NCBI GenBank assembly: GCA_963674835.2
Contig: CAXXKC010000003.1
Location: 2,232,001 to 2,296,000 of the forward strand
Direction of reading: 5' to 3'
Source: G963674835 sp963674835
GTDB taxonomy: Bacteria > Planctomycetota > Planctomycetia > Pirellulales > Thermoguttaceae
DNA: 64,000 nt
Both the position numbers and the translations under genes were made by a program. The notes under the pieces are model-generated. The model saw nothing but the letters and a program-made list of their open reading frames with translations. It had not been told where the DNA came from and did no database searches. Positions 8,939 through 17,660 of this stretch are shown in pieces (the first letter of the stretch is position 1; each line of letters opens with the position of its first letter).

Positions 8939-9538
8939 TTACGAGGAAACGGTGTTTTGGACTTTGAGGAATCGTTCCAGCAGGATGGTGCCACACTCGG
9001 TAAGGAAGCTCTCGGGGTGAAACTGCACGCCATAGACGGGCATTCGTTTGTGCCGGATGCCCATGATGACCCGGCGACTGCTGGGGGAGGTGCTCCACGC
9101 GCAGACTTCGAATTCGTCGGAGAGTGTTTCGGGCTCGATGACGAGGCTGTGGTAGCGAGTGGCGCAGAACGGGTTGGCGAGACCTTCGTAGAGATCCTTG
9201 TTGTCGTGATGGATCATGTCGGTCTTGCCGTGCATGAGGGCTTCGGCGCGGACGATCTCGGCGCCGAAGGCCTGACCGATCGACTGATGACCGAGGCATA
9301 CTCCCAGAAGGGGCACGCGTCCGGCGAATCGTTCGACACACTGGAGTGAGATTCCGGCCTCGTTCGGAGTACAGGGGCCCGGGGAGAGGATGAGGTGGCT
9401 GGGCTGAAGGGCGTCGATTTCGTCGACGGTGATCTGGTCGTTTCTATGGACCTGGATATCGAGCTCCGGATCGATTTCGCCCAGCCGCTGGACGAGGTTG
9501 TAGGTGAAGGAATCGTAGTTGTCGACAAGGAGGATCAT
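8939..9538 (-). CDS. trpG: Anthranilate/para-aminobenzoate synthase glutamine amidotransferase subunit
   Basis: A 199-residue class I glutaminase that supplies ammonia to TrpE or PabB. The triad is Cys in GVCLGHQSIGQ and His/Glu in VQFHPES. The start MILLVDNYDSFTYN is the usual N-terminus of the family, so the ATG at 9538 is chosen. The synthase subunit is not in the window, and many bacteria use one glutaminase for both tryptophan and folate, so TrpG and PabA cannot be separated here. It lies 94 bases after the FliN-like gene and 23 before lnt, all on the minus strand. Confidence 0.92.
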   Translation of the reverse strand: MILLVDNYDSFTYNLVQRLGEIDPELDIQVHRNDQITVDEIDALQPSHLILSPGPCTPNEAGISLQCVERFAGRVPLLGVCLGHQSIGQAFGAEIVRAEALMHGKTDMIHHDNKDLYEGLANPFCATRYHSLVIEPETLSDEFEVCAWSTSPSSRRVIMGIRHKRMPVYGVQFHPESFLTECGTILLERFLKVQNTVSS

Positions 9539-9632
9539 GGCGCGCTCGGCATGGGAAGCTGGAAGACCTACGTCCAGTTTACCCGGCCGGGGACCGTGCG
9601 CGAATGACGGGTGGGGAGGAGGAGGAGGGGGC

Positions 9633-10538
9633 TCAGTGGGACTGGCCGGACTTGACCGGGAGGAACCGCTCTTCGGGGAGAACGACGGCGTTGATCCGCA
9701 GGCCGAACTTGTCGCCGACTTTGACCGCTTCGCCGGTAGCGACCGGGCGGCCCCCGACATCGAGTTCCAGCATTTCCTCGCAGGATTTCTCGAACTGGAT
9801 AATCGATCCGGGTCCGAGCTCGACGACCCGTCCGAGTGGTTGGCGTTTTCGAGCCAGTGTGACCACCACGGGCACCTTGATGCGCAGGAGGCTACGGGCG
9901 TAGGGGGGCAGGTTGTCGACGGTTGCGGGCTGGTGCGGCCGGGAATCCGCCGGCTTCGCGGCAGGCGTGGTGGGGTTGGAAGCGGCCTTGGGCCGGGAAG
10001 GTGTGGGCGTTGGTGGTTCGGCGGGGGCGGGGGACTCGATCGCAGCCGGTTTGGTGGCCGGCCAGATCAGGGCGGCGGTGGCCTGCTTGGCGTCGGCCGT
10101 TTCCAGCCGGATGGGGATCATGGCTGCGTCGGCAGCGAGACCTGCCTGGGTGAGGGCAGTGTGAAGGTCGTCGACTTGCACGGCTCGGGAATCGTCGGGG
10201 GTGCACTGCTCGGGCAGGAGCAGCATTCCGAGTTCCTGAGCGAGAGTAGCCAACTTGCTCCGACCGGTCGCGTCGGGGGCCGTGTACCACGGCGGCAGGA
10301 TACCGGAGCCCTGGCCGATGACCAGCAGCGCGGCGCTTTGGCCCAGCGTGAGGACAAGTATCAGTCCAGCGCCGTCGAGCCAGTCGGGCGAGGTGTCTCG
10401 GTCAACCGTGGCCGGCTGGTCGATCGAAAGCTTGAGCTGGGCGTCGAGCCCACGGAGCAGTGCGGCTTCGAGCTCCGCCAGATTGGCGTTACAAGTCTCT
10501 GCGACCTGGGCGGCGATCTGAGGAGTGAGGTCTGTCAT
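9633..10538 (-). CDS. FliN/FliY-like protein with C-terminal SpoA domain
   Basis: A 301-residue protein. The last 80 residues (LRIKVPVVVTLARKRQPLGR to the end) form a SpoA/FliN C-ring domain, with the usual GSIIQFEKSC and DVGGRPVATGEAVKVGDKFGLRI segments. The first 150 residues may be a divergent FliM/CheC-like domain, and a Pro/Ala/Thr-rich linker lies between (about 165-215). Known members build the switch complex of flagella or the sorting platform of type III secretion. No other flagellar gene is in the window. The start at 10538 (MTDLTPQIAAQ) gives the full globular N-terminus. Confidence 0.75.
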   Translation of the reverse strand: MTDLTPQIAAQVAETCNANLAELEAALLRGLDAQLKLSIDQPATVDRDTSPDWLDGAGLILVLTLGQSAALLVIGQGSGILPPWYTAPDATGRSKLATLAQELGMLLLPEQCTPDDSRAVQVDDLHTALTQAGLAADAAMIPIRLETADAKQATAALIWPATKPAAIESPAPAEPPTPTPSRPKAASNPTTPAAKPADSRPHQPATVDNLPPYARSLLRIKVPVVVTLARKRQPLGRVVELGPGSIIQFEKSCEEMLELDVGGRPVATGEAVKVGDKFGLRINAVVLPEERFLPVKSGQSH

Positions 10539-10818
10539 GACGGCCAAGGGGGATGTTCGGCGAACGGTCGATCCTGGGCGGAAGATCCTCCCAGGCTCGG
10601 CCTCTATATCGGTCGGATTGCCGGTAAACTTTGCCCAGATCGTACAATTGTCCGGAAAGTGGCTGCTAGCACTTTGTGAACGGCGACTGCCGATTGGCCC
10701 CATCGCGGATGGGGGGGATTGTTCGTACCGCTCGGCACGAGACGTGCGGCGGGAGGACGTGAAGGCCGGCGAGTCAGGGCCAACGGGGTATCGTCGGGCC
10801 GTGAAGGAGCAGATGCCC
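10539..10818. other. Divergent intergenic region
   Basis: About 280 bases between the FliN-like gene and the oxidoreductase-like gene, which point away from each other. A TACAAT box at 10643-10648 has only a poor -35 partner (TTGCCG, 19-base spacer). I see no RNA gene or repeat here. Confidence 0.4.
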
Positions 10819-12366
10819 ATGGGCGCGGAGGATTTGTCGGTTCGGAGCGATGCCGAGGTGGCCGAGCAGGTGGCACCACCGACGGCAGGTGAAACCGCCA
10901 CGCTCGAAGGTGTGCAGGAATACGATTTGGTGGTGATCGGAGTGGGTGCGGGTGCCGAGATAGCGGCCAGGGAGGCGGCGCGGCGGGGATTTCGCGTGGC
11001 CGTCGTTGCATCGGGCGATGAGGCGGCGGATCCGGTGGCACTGCGAGCGTTGGACTACGCCCTGCGGGAAGCGGCGCGACACGTGAGCAGACGGCATGGG
11101 GATTTGCCGGGACTAGGAGAGGATGGACCGCGGCGCTCGACGGCGGAATGGGCTTCGGTGGTCGGTTGGATCAAAGTCGCCCAGCAACGGGTTTGGTCGC
11201 CGGGATGGATGGAGCGGATGGCCGCGGCCGGGGTATCGGTGCTGGCGGGACCGCCTGCGTTCTTGCGGCATGACGCGTTGAGCGACGGCGGGCGGCCGGT
11301 ACGCTTTCGCCGGGCGATTCTGGCCGTGCCGCCGCGCTGGGCGCGGCCGCCCTTGGACGGTTCGCCCGATTTGGCGGAGGGGCTGACGGCGGAAACCCTG
11401 TTTGGCTTGCACCGGCTTCCGCAACGTCTGGCGGTGGTGGGCACCGGGCCGCGGGCATGTATCTGGGCCCAAGCGTTTCAGCGATTGGGAAGTGAAGTGT
11501 GCCTGGTCGGGCGAGAGCGATCGATCTTGCCAAATGAAGACGAAGCGGCTGCGGACGTGGTCCGGAAGAGGCTGACGGCGGAGGGAGTGCCGTTGTTGCT
11601 CGGGTGCAGCGGCGTGATCGTGGACCAGATCGGAAATCGGCGGGCGCTGGTTCTGGAGCGGGATGGGTCCCAGGAAAAGCATCTGTTCGATCGGATCTTT
11701 TTGGAGCAGTCGCTCGATCCGCAAATTGACGGGTTGCAGCTGGATGCGGCGGGGGTGGCTCTTTCGTCGGGCGGCGTGAGCGTGAACGACCGGTTGCAAA
11801 CGTCGAACCGGCGGATCATAGCGGTGGGTGCCGTGTGCGGCAACAGTTTTGCCTCGCCGGAGCTGACCGAAGCGATGGCCCGATTTGCCGCGGGCAACGC
11901 CTTTGGGCTGCTGCCGCGGCGATTCAAGTCGGCGATCGTTCCGCGATGCGTGTGGACCGATCCGGAGATTATTCGGGTGGGATGGACGCCAGCGGAAACG
12001 ATTGAGCATGGCGCCCGGGCGGCCACGTACTGCGCCGATTGCCGCGATTCGGTGGCTGCCTTGTTGAGCGGCGAGGACGAGGGTTTCTTGCGGGTGCAGG
12101 TGGCGGAAGGAAGCGGTCGCGTGGTTGGAGTCACGATGGTCGGCCAACACACGAGTGAATTGGTGGAGGCAGCGGAGTGGCTGATCACTTCGCGAGAACG
12201 GCTGGACGCCGTGGCCGAGTTGGTCGCCTGTCGACCGACGCGTTTTGAGCTGCTGGAGCAAGTGGCCAACGCATATCGCGATGGCTTGCCGCGTCGCGGA
12301 TGGCAGCTTTGGCTGTATCGGGCGCGTGCGTGGTGGAGCCGCGTTGTGGGGCGGTGTCAGCTCTGA
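10819..12366 (+). CDS. Degenerate pyridine-nucleotide disulfide oxidoreductase-like protein
   Basis: A 515-residue relative of dihydrolipoamide dehydrogenase and mercuric reductase. The FAD Rossmann motif (YDLVVIGVGAGAEIAA, about residue 40) and a second dinucleotide motif (RLAVVGTGPRACIWAQAF) can be seen, and the C-terminal dimerisation domain is present. Key residues are missing. The CxxxxC redox disulfide that normally follows the first motif is absent, the FAD-binding Asp of the late AxGD motif is Ala (AVGAVCG), and the C-terminal His of the HP..E dyad is Arg (RPTRFELLE). Either of two ATGs, 10813 or 10819, could start it. 10819 is better spaced from AAGGAG. It overlaps mnmA at its end by 10 bases on the opposite strand. 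Confidence 0.75.
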   Translation: MGAEDLSVRSDAEVAEQVAPPTAGETATLEGVQEYDLVVIGVGAGAEIAAREAARRGFRVAVVASGDEAADPVALRALDYALREAARHVSRRHGDLPGLGEDGPRRSTAEWASVVGWIKVAQQRVWSPGWMERMAAAGVSVLAGPPAFLRHDALSDGGRPVRFRRAILAVPPRWARPPLDGSPDLAEGLTAETLFGLHRLPQRLAVVGTGPRACIWAQAFQRLGSEVCLVGRERSILPNEDEAAADVVRKRLTAEGVPLLLGCSGVIVDQIGNRRALVLERDGSQEKHLFDRIFLEQSLDPQIDGLQLDAAGVALSSGGVSVNDRLQTSNRRIIAVGAVCGNSFASPELTEAMARFAAGNAFGLLPRRFKSAIVPRCVWTDPEIIRVGWTPAETIEHGARAATYCADCRDSVAALLSGEDEGFLRVQVAEGSGRVVGVTMVGQHTSELVEAAEWLITSRERLDAVAELVACRPTRFELLEQVANAYRDGLPRRGWQLWLYRARAWWSRVVGRCQL

Positions 12367-13448
12367 ATCCATCCGCCGCCGAGGACGCGGTCTGCCTGGT
12401 AGCAAACGGCGGCCTGGCCGGGTGCCACGCCGAAGCAGGGCTCGTCGAACGTTGCGCGAAAGCGGTTGCCGTCGAGCACTTCGACGGTCGCGTCGACGGG
12501 CCGGCTGCGGTAGCGGATCTTGACCTGGCAGCGCAGCGGTTTGCAGGGCGGTTGGATGAGCCAGTTGGCGTTGTCGGCGGTCAGCTGGCTGCGGGCCAAC
12601 TCGTCGTGGGTGCCGATGACGACGCGGTGCGTGGCGGGTTCGAGGCGAATGACGAATCGCCGTTGGCCGAAGGCAATCCGCAGGCCCTTGCGCTGCCCGA
12701 TGGTGAAGTTCTCCAGGCCGTCGTGCCGCCCGACGACCGTGCCATCGGTCGTGACGATTTCGCCGGAGGTGTCGGCATCGGGGCGATGCTGTTTGACGAG
12801 GCGCGCGTGGTCCTGGTCGGGAACGAAGCAAATCTCCTGGCTGTCTTTCTTGTCGGCGACGCGCAGGCCGAGCTGGGTGGCGATCTGGCGGATTTCGTGC
12901 TTCTGGTGTTCGCCTACGGGAAAGCGCAGCCGGGAAAGCACGCGGCGATCGATGCCGAAAAGGACGTACGACTGGTCCTTTCCGGCGTCGAGGCCGCGGC
13001 AGAGTGCCGGATCGGCGGCGCCGTCGGAGGGGACGATCCGGGCGTGATGGCCGGTAGCCACGCAGTCGGCCTGCGCGGCGTCGGCATACTCGAGCAGTTT
13101 GCCGAATTTCAGCCAGGTGTTGCACATGATGCAGGGATTGGGGGTTCGCCCGACGAGGTACTCGTCGACAAAGTAGTCGACGATCCGGTCGAAATCGGCC
13201 TCGAAGTTCAGGGCGTAGAAGGGAATCTGGAGCATGTCGGCAACGCGGCGGGCATCGGCGGCGTCGGCGGCGCTGCAGCAACCTTGTTTGAGAGTCGGCC
13301 CGCGGCCGGCGCCGGGAGGGCTCGCCGCCGGGGCCTCGGCGCCGTGGCGCATGAACACGCCGATCACCTCGTGGCCTTGGCGGCGGAGCAAACATGCGGC
13401 AACGCTGCTGTCGACGCCACCAGACATTGCCAATACGATGCGAGCCAT
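12357..13448 (-). CDS. mnmA: tRNA-specific 2-thiouridylase MnmA
   Basis: A 363-residue ATP-dependent enzyme that thiolates U34 of Lys, Glu and Gln tRNAs in the cytoplasm. The PP-loop is AMSGGVDSSVAA (residues 7-18). Catalytic Cys residues are in PNPCIMCN and QEICFVPD. The C-terminal beta-barrel domain is complete. Length is normal. Its 3' end overlaps the convergent oxidoreductase-like gene by 10 bases. It needs sulfur from a cysteine desulfurase. A class V desulfurase-like gene lies at 34631 but there is no direct link. Confidence 0.95.
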   Translation of the reverse strand: MARIVLAMSGGVDSSVAACLLRRQGHEVIGVFMRHGAEAPAASPPGAGRGPTLKQGCCSAADAADARRVADMLQIPFYALNFEADFDRIVDYFVDEYLVGRTPNPCIMCNTWLKFGKLLEYADAAQADCVATGHHARIVPSDGAADPALCRGLDAGKDQSYVLFGIDRRVLSRLRFPVGEHQKHEIRQIATQLGLRVADKKDSQEICFVPDQDHARLVKQHRPDADTSGEIVTTDGTVVGRHDGLENFTIGQRKGLRIAFGQRRFVIRLEPATHRVVIGTHDELARSQLTADNANWLIQPPCKPLRCQVKIRYRSRPVDATVEVLDGNRFRATFDEPCFGVAPGQAAVCYQADRVLGGGWIQS

Positions 13449-13806
13449 GCGTTTCTATGAGCAGCCGCGGAAGACCGAGAGCGGAGCCGGTGCGTGGATC
13501 ACGCCATTGGCGGGCCGTCTGCACCGGCGGCTGGTTTCGTTGCTGTTCGGAGGTGTTTCGGGGGTTGAGATCGTCTATCGATGAAGTCTATCTCGGGTGG
13601 ACGAATCGGTGAAGGTGCGGCGGGTGGCGTGGGTGTCACAGCCGAGGGCGGCTGTGCTTCGAGCGGGGTGTCATGGGCGTGCGGCTATGCTACGGGTTGG
13701 GGCGGAAGTGTGTGGGCATGGGCGAGGGAGCGACCCCCTCTCGATCGGGTGAACGTGGCGCGTATACTGATATCGGCCAGTGGGTTCAGACAAGGAGGAT
13801 GACGAG
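13449..13806. other. Divergent intergenic region with hairpin and -10-like box
   Basis: Contains an 8-base stem with a 4-base loop (CACAGCCG 13637-13644, CGGCTGTG 13649-13656) and a TATACT box at 13763-13768 well placed for the following gene but with no good -35. Nothing that looks coding. Confidence 0.4.
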
Positions 13807-14202
13807 ATGGTTACGCTTGAGGATGCTCGAAGGGTGATCGCTGCCGCGGAAGCCAAGGCGGCCGAATTGGGACAGCCGATGAATGTGGCCGTGGTCGATG
13901 CGGGCGGCAACCTGGTCGCCCACGTTCGTATGGACGGCGCGTGGATCGGGAGCATCGATATTTCGATCAACAAGGCGTACACGTCGCGTGCGTTTGACAT
14001 TGCGACGAAGGATCTGGCGGAACACAGCCAGTCGGGCGGGCAGTTCTTTGGCATTCACGCCTCGAACGGCGGGCGCGTGATGATCTTTGCCGGCGGGATT
14101 CCTTTGAAGCGCGACGGCAAGGTGGTGGGCGCCATCGGCGTGAGCGGCGGCAGCGGCGATCAGGACCACGCGGTGGCCGAGGCCGGCGCGGCGGTGTTTT
14201 GA
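13807..14202 (+). CDS. GlcG/HbpS-like (DUF336) protein
   Basis: A 131-residue protein of the heme-degrading/GlcG family: MNVAVVDAGGNLVAHVRMDG, then the Ser/Gly-rich GGIPLKRDGKVVGAIGVSGG motif and a final DHAVAEAGAA. Members form oligomers, some bind heme or corrinoids, others are of unknown role. The ATG at 13807 has AGGAGG eight bases upstream, so it is preferred to the GTG at 13780. It stands alone. The next gene on the strand starts 252 bases on. Function cannot be narrowed further. Confidence 0.85.
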   Translation: MVTLEDARRVIAAAEAKAAELGQPMNVAVVDAGGNLVAHVRMDGAWIGSIDISINKAYTSRAFDIATKDLAEHSQSGGQFFGIHASNGGRVMIFAGGIPLKRDGKVVGAIGVSGGSGDQDHAVAEAGAAVF

Positions 14203-14454
14203 GGTTCGTGGGGCAGACCGGGGCGACGAGGGAGGCCATGACGGAAGGTTGCATTCCCGCCCCCCGGCTCCGATGGGCTCAAGCGGGCGAGCAGAGGGGT
14301 GGGCGGGCTCGCGATTGTATGGCGGGTCGAGGCGGAGCAGAATGGAGCGATATGGGGTTGCTTTTCGATAGGTGCGCGCCGCGTGATTCGGCCGTGATCG
14401 CGCCGATTGTGTGTCTGCGGCGTTGTGACTCTTCTGCGAGAAGGGAGAGCTGTC

Positions 14455-14775
14455 ATGCGAATAGCCACCGTTCACGCGATGCAGAAGTGGGAGAATCATG
14501 TGGTGACCACGAAGACGGAAGTCTACCTGGCCAAGGAGCTCAACGAGCTTGGGAAATTGGGTTGGGAGTTGGTCTCCGTGATTCAGCACAAGGACCGAAA
14601 AGGGGAAATGGCTTGGACGGCGTTTTCAAAACGGCCGTATGTGCCGCCCCAGACGGCAGGTCTGGCGAAGGCAAAGGCCGTGGATGAGGATGCCGAGTCG
14701 TCGAAACCGGCGGCCGGCGATGCGTCGGGACAGGGTTTCGATTTGCGGGGAAACGAGTTTCCGCTGAAGGAGTGA
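14455..14775 (+). CDS. DUF4177-like small protein
   Basis: A 106-residue soluble protein. Residues 1-55 (MQKWENHVVTTKTE, then LNELGKLGWELVSVIQ) match the pattern of DUF4177-type proteins, small ferredoxin-fold units with the GWELV motif. The remaining half is a Lys/Asp/Ala-rich tail with no motif. The ATG at 14455 follows AAGGGAGAG. No function is known. The 250 bases before it hold no obvious promoter. Confidence 0.7.
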   Translation: MRIATVHAMQKWENHVVTTKTEVYLAKELNELGKLGWELVSVIQHKDRKGEMAWTAFSKRPYVPPQTAGLAKAKAVDEDAESSKPAAGDASGQGFDLRGNEFPLKE

Positions 14776-14790
14776 GTGGGATGGAGGGCG

Positions 14791-14829
14791 CCCTCATCCC
14801 CGGCCCCTGAGCGCGCAAGCGGATGAGGG
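14791..14829. terminator. Bidirectional terminator-like hairpin
   Basis: A perfect 9-base stem (CCCTCATCC 14791-14799, GGATGAGGG 14821-14829) with a 21-base loop lies between two convergent genes, 16 bases past the stop of one and 32 bases past that of the other. No U run. Confidence 0.5.
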
Positions 14830-14860
14830 GAGCTAGGTAGCTGGCCGGATCGCGTTTGTC

Positions 14861-16105
14861 CTATGGCTGGGCCAAGTATTGGGGGGCGTCGGTGAGCGTG
14901 ATCGTCAGCCCTTTGGCGTCGGCCGTTAGCGGCGGTTGGGATTGGCCGAGGTGGTCGGTCACGGCGTAGCGGCCGGCGGGCAGCGGGAACGTGACGGTTT
15001 GGGGTGCATCGGCGATGGTCCAGGCGGCCCAGCGGGTTTGATCGCCTTTGCGGAAGGCGAGAATATAGGCCTGGTCGCCGCCGATCGCGAGTCGCTCGTG
15101 GAAGGTGAATCCGTCGAGCACCGTGGAGAGTGTCTTGGCGGCGGTGTAGGCGGGTTTGGGATCGTAGACTGGTTTGCGGCCGTCGTGGTAGGGGAAGGCC
15201 ACGGTGCCGAAGTGGTGTTCGGGCTCCTTGGCGTCCTGTCCGTCGTCGTGCCAGTCGTACCAGATCGTGATGGGCACGCGATTGGCCAAGTTCATCAGGT
15301 ACTGGCGAGGCAGGTACTTGCCTTGTTTGGCCTCGTCGAAGCCCTTCCAGGCGCTGGAGAAGCCCCATTCTGCGGCGAGGATGGGGATGTGCTTACCGGC
15401 GGGCGCGTACTTGTCGATCATCGCCCTGAGTTGCTGGTACTCGGAGCTTGCGGTTTCCGGCGCGGAGCGGCGGTAGGGATGGACGGAGACGGCGCACCAG
15501 TACTCGAGGAGCCCACCTTGGAAGCATTTCTCCAGGAATTTGAAATCGATTTGCGAGGTGGCCGGGCCGATGTAGGCTTCGCCGGGGGCAGACTGGCGGA
15601 GGGCTTTGCCGGTGGCCAGGGCCAGCTTAATATAGACGTCGACGTCGGGCTTCGGCTTCCAGAAGCTGATGTTCGGCTCGTTGTACATTTCCCAAAGGAT
15701 GCCGTGGCCACGGAAATGCTGGGCGGCCGCGGCGGCCCAACGAGCGAAGGCTGCGCGGCCTTCGTCGGTGTAGGGTGAGAGGCCTTCGTCGTAGTGCGGG
15801 TTCGCGTAGTCGAGAATCCAGAGCGCGTGCATCTGGTGCTTTTCCATCTCGGCGAGCAGATGGTCGTAGGCGTCGAACTGATATTTGCCCTTTTCGCGTT
15901 CCGTGGCAGCCCAAGAGAAGTCCATTCGCAGCCAGCGATATCCGCCGGCATGGAGCATCTCCAGTTCGCCGGGGCGAGGGTGGGTAAAGTGGATGTTCAC
16001 GCCCATGCCGTCGGGGACAGTCAAGGGAGGAAAGTCGGCGGCGGCAAGAGAGGAAGCCATCGCGGTGAGAAGGACCAGCGTCGCGGCCAGGGCAGTCGTC
16101 TTCAT
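14861..16105 (-). CDS. Secreted clan GH-A glycoside hydrolase
   Basis: A 414-residue exported enzyme: Sec signal peptide (residues 1-23, ending SLAAA), a TIM-barrel of the cellulase type at about 30-330, and a small C-terminal beta domain. The acid/base Glu is in WEMYNEPNIS and the likely nucleophile Glu in ILAAEWGFSS. The pattern resembles GH5/GH39-like families, but the exact family and substrate are unclear. A GGGAGC ribosome site precedes the ATG at 16105. Expected to act on plant or algal polysaccharide in the periplasm or outside the cell. Confidence 0.82.
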   Translation of the reverse strand: MKTTALAATLVLLTAMASSLAAADFPPLTVPDGMGVNIHFTHPRPGELEMLHAGGYRWLRMDFSWAATEREKGKYQFDAYDHLLAEMEKHQMHALWILDYANPHYDEGLSPYTDEGRAAFARWAAAAAQHFRGHGILWEMYNEPNISFWKPKPDVDVYIKLALATGKALRQSAPGEAYIGPATSQIDFKFLEKCFQGGLLEYWCAVSVHPYRRSAPETASSEYQQLRAMIDKYAPAGKHIPILAAEWGFSSAWKGFDEAKQGKYLPRQYLMNLANRVPITIWYDWHDDGQDAKEPEHHFGTVAFPYHDGRKPVYDPKPAYTAAKTLSTVLDGFTFHERLAIGGDQAYILAFRKGDQTRWAAWTIADAPQTVTFPLPAGRYAVTDHLGQSQPPLTADAKGLTITLTDAPQYLAQP

Positions 16106-16408
16106 GGGTGAAGCTCCCAGGGGGCAGCAAAGAGGATCGAGGGATGCTCATCAGTAAAGGTGCGCCGATGAGCCGTGTCAAGCATTGGAGGTGAACGGCG
16201 ATATGAGGGACGAGCATGAGAAGTTGACCTACGACCGGTGCTCCGATAGGCTACGTCGGGGAAACGGGAAGGCTTGTGCGGCATCCGGGGGTACTCGTTG
16301 CTGAGACCGTGGGGTTGCCGGGGAGCCAGGGTTCCCCCCGCCCCCTCTCCTGTAGACGGGAATGAGGCGGCTTACTGGTACGGACAGTGGTTGTTTGTGT
16401 AGCGGCCT
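16106..16408. other. Divergent intergenic region
   Basis: About 300 bases between the glycosidase and the maturation protease. No convincing promoter pair, repeat or RNA gene was seen. Confidence 0.3.
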
Positions 16409-16888
16409 ATGAGAACGATTGTGCTCGGACTGGGAAATCCGCTGATCACCGACGACAGCGTCGGGCTACGTGTGGTGGCAGAGCTGAAGGGCTTGCTCGC
16501 CGAGCGCACCGATGTGGTTGTGGATGAGGACTATTGGGGTGGACTGCGGCTGATGGAACGGATGGTGGGGTTCGACCGGGCGATCGTGATCGACGCGATC
16601 GTGACGGGGGCCGCGCCTGGAACCATCCATCATCTGCATGTCGATTCGATCCCCACGCAGCGGAGTGCGTCGGCCCACGATGTGAACCTGCCGACGGCAC
16701 TGGCTTTGGGTCGTCAGGCGGGGGAGAAGCTTCCGCAGGACGACGACATCCTCCTTGTCGGCATCGAAGCGGACGATATATTGAGCTTCGGTGAAGAGTG
16801 CACCCCGTCTGTCCGGGCAGCAATACCTGTTGCCGTGCAGGACGTGCTCAAGGCCCTGGAAGATCCCCAAGGAGGAGCGTCACCATGA
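16409..16888 (+). CDS. [NiFe]-hydrogenase maturation protease
   Basis: A 159-residue HycI/HupD-type endopeptidase that trims the C-terminus of the hydrogenase large subunit after Ni insertion. Family marks are GLGNPLITDDSVGLRVV at the N-terminus, DEDYWGGLRLMERM, IVIDAIVTG and the metal-ligand region SAHDVNLPTALAL. Length is typical. It overlaps the next gene by ATGA (16885-16888), so the two are translationally coupled. No hydrogenase subunit or Hyp gene occurs in this window. Confidence 0.88.
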   Translation: MRTIVLGLGNPLITDDSVGLRVVAELKGLLAERTDVVVDEDYWGGLRLMERMVGFDRAIVIDAIVTGAAPGTIHHLHVDSIPTQRSASAHDVNLPTALALGRQAGEKLPQDDDILLVGIEADDILSFGEECTPSVRAAIPVAVQDVLKALEDPQGGASP

Positions 16889-17331
16889 TTTCCCCAGAAG
16901 TTCTGCGCCGTTATCCCTACTTCGCCTCGATCGACGACGAGAGCCTGAAGGCCGTGGCGGTGATCGCCGACGAGAAGTCGATTTCGGCCGGCACGCGTAT
17001 CTTCCACGAAGCAGATCCGGCCGACACGCTGAATATCGTTGTGCAAGGCGAAGTCGAGATCCAGTACATTCTGGGAAGCGGCGAGCATCGAACGGTCGAC
17101 ACGCTTGTCGAGGGGGACATCCTGGGCTGGTCGGCATTGATTGAGCCGTACAAGTACACGGCGGTCGGCACGGCGAAAAGGGACACCCGGCTGGTGGCCA
17201 TCGATGCGCCCAAGCTGCGGGATTTGTGCGACAAGGACACGCAGTTGGGTTACCGGTTGGCGATCCAGATTGCCAAGCTGCTGGCGCACCGACTGGAAGG
17301 AGCGCGAGTCCAGTTGGCAGCGATCGACTGA
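16885..17331 (+). CDS. Cyclic-nucleotide-binding domain protein
   Basis: A 148-residue stand-alone cNMP-binding (CRP effector) domain without a DNA-binding helix-turn-helix. The beta-roll reads from ISAGTRIFHEADPADTLNIV to GDILGWSALIEP, followed by the C-helix. The start at 16885 is fixed by the ATGA overlap with the protease gene. In group 3b hydrogenase clusters a similar short protein often accompanies the subunit genes. That is family knowledge, not something visible here. Ligand unknown. Confidence 0.85.
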   Translation: MISPEVLRRYPYFASIDDESLKAVAVIADEKSISAGTRIFHEADPADTLNIVVQGEVEIQYILGSGEHRTVDTLVEGDILGWSALIEPYKYTAVGTAKRDTRLVAIDAPKLRDLCDKDTQLGYRLAIQIAKLLAHRLEGARVQLAAID

Positions 17332-17341
17332 GCCGCGACCG

Positions 17342-17629
17342 CTACTTCGCTGCGTTCTGCTGGATCGGCGGCGACGGCTCGCGAATGCGCGAGGGAACCT
17401 CGGGCGCATCGACGGTGATGTCGAGCGGGAGATGTGAGTCGTCGACCTCGTTCTTGACGGGCATTTTGGCCGTATGCACTTGGGGCTGCGCGGAGGTGAC
17501 GCGGGGCGCCTCGGGCAGCGTTTCCCGAACGCGGTCGTTCTTCGCACGGCCGCAGCCGAGACTGGCGACCAGGACGAGGAGCATTGCAGCCAGAAGGGCC
17601 GAAACGCGGCGAGTTGTTTTCATAGCCAT
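17342..17629 (-). CDS. Small exported protein, possible lipoprotein
   Basis: A 95-residue protein with a hydrophobic leader (SALLAAMLLVLVASLGCG, about residues 9-26). A Cys follows Gly at the end of the leader, as in lipoproteins, but the -3 position is not the usual Leu. The rest is Pro/Glu-rich and looks disordered. Starts at 17629 or 17623 are both possible. It converges on the cNMP-binding gene with a 10-base gap, and the 95-base repeat begins 32 bases upstream of its start. Confidence 0.6.
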   Translation of the reverse strand: MAMKTTRRVSALLAAMLLVLVASLGCGRAKNDRVRETLPEAPRVTSAQPQVHTAKMPVKNEVDDSHLPLDITVDAPEVPSRIREPSPPIQQNAAK

Positions 17630-17660
17630 CTCGCTTCGCCAGAGGTTGTGTCCACCAAGG

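Noticed and set aside
10618..10648. Promoter-like boxes before the oxidoreductase-like gene
   Set aside because: TACAAT is good but the only -35 is weak with a 19-base spacer, so I did not list it as a promoter.
11113..13524. An 803-codon open frame on the minus strand
   Set aside because: It overlaps mnmA in another frame and is antisense to the oxidoreductase-like gene. Its composition is dominated by Arg, Pro and His, as in shadows.
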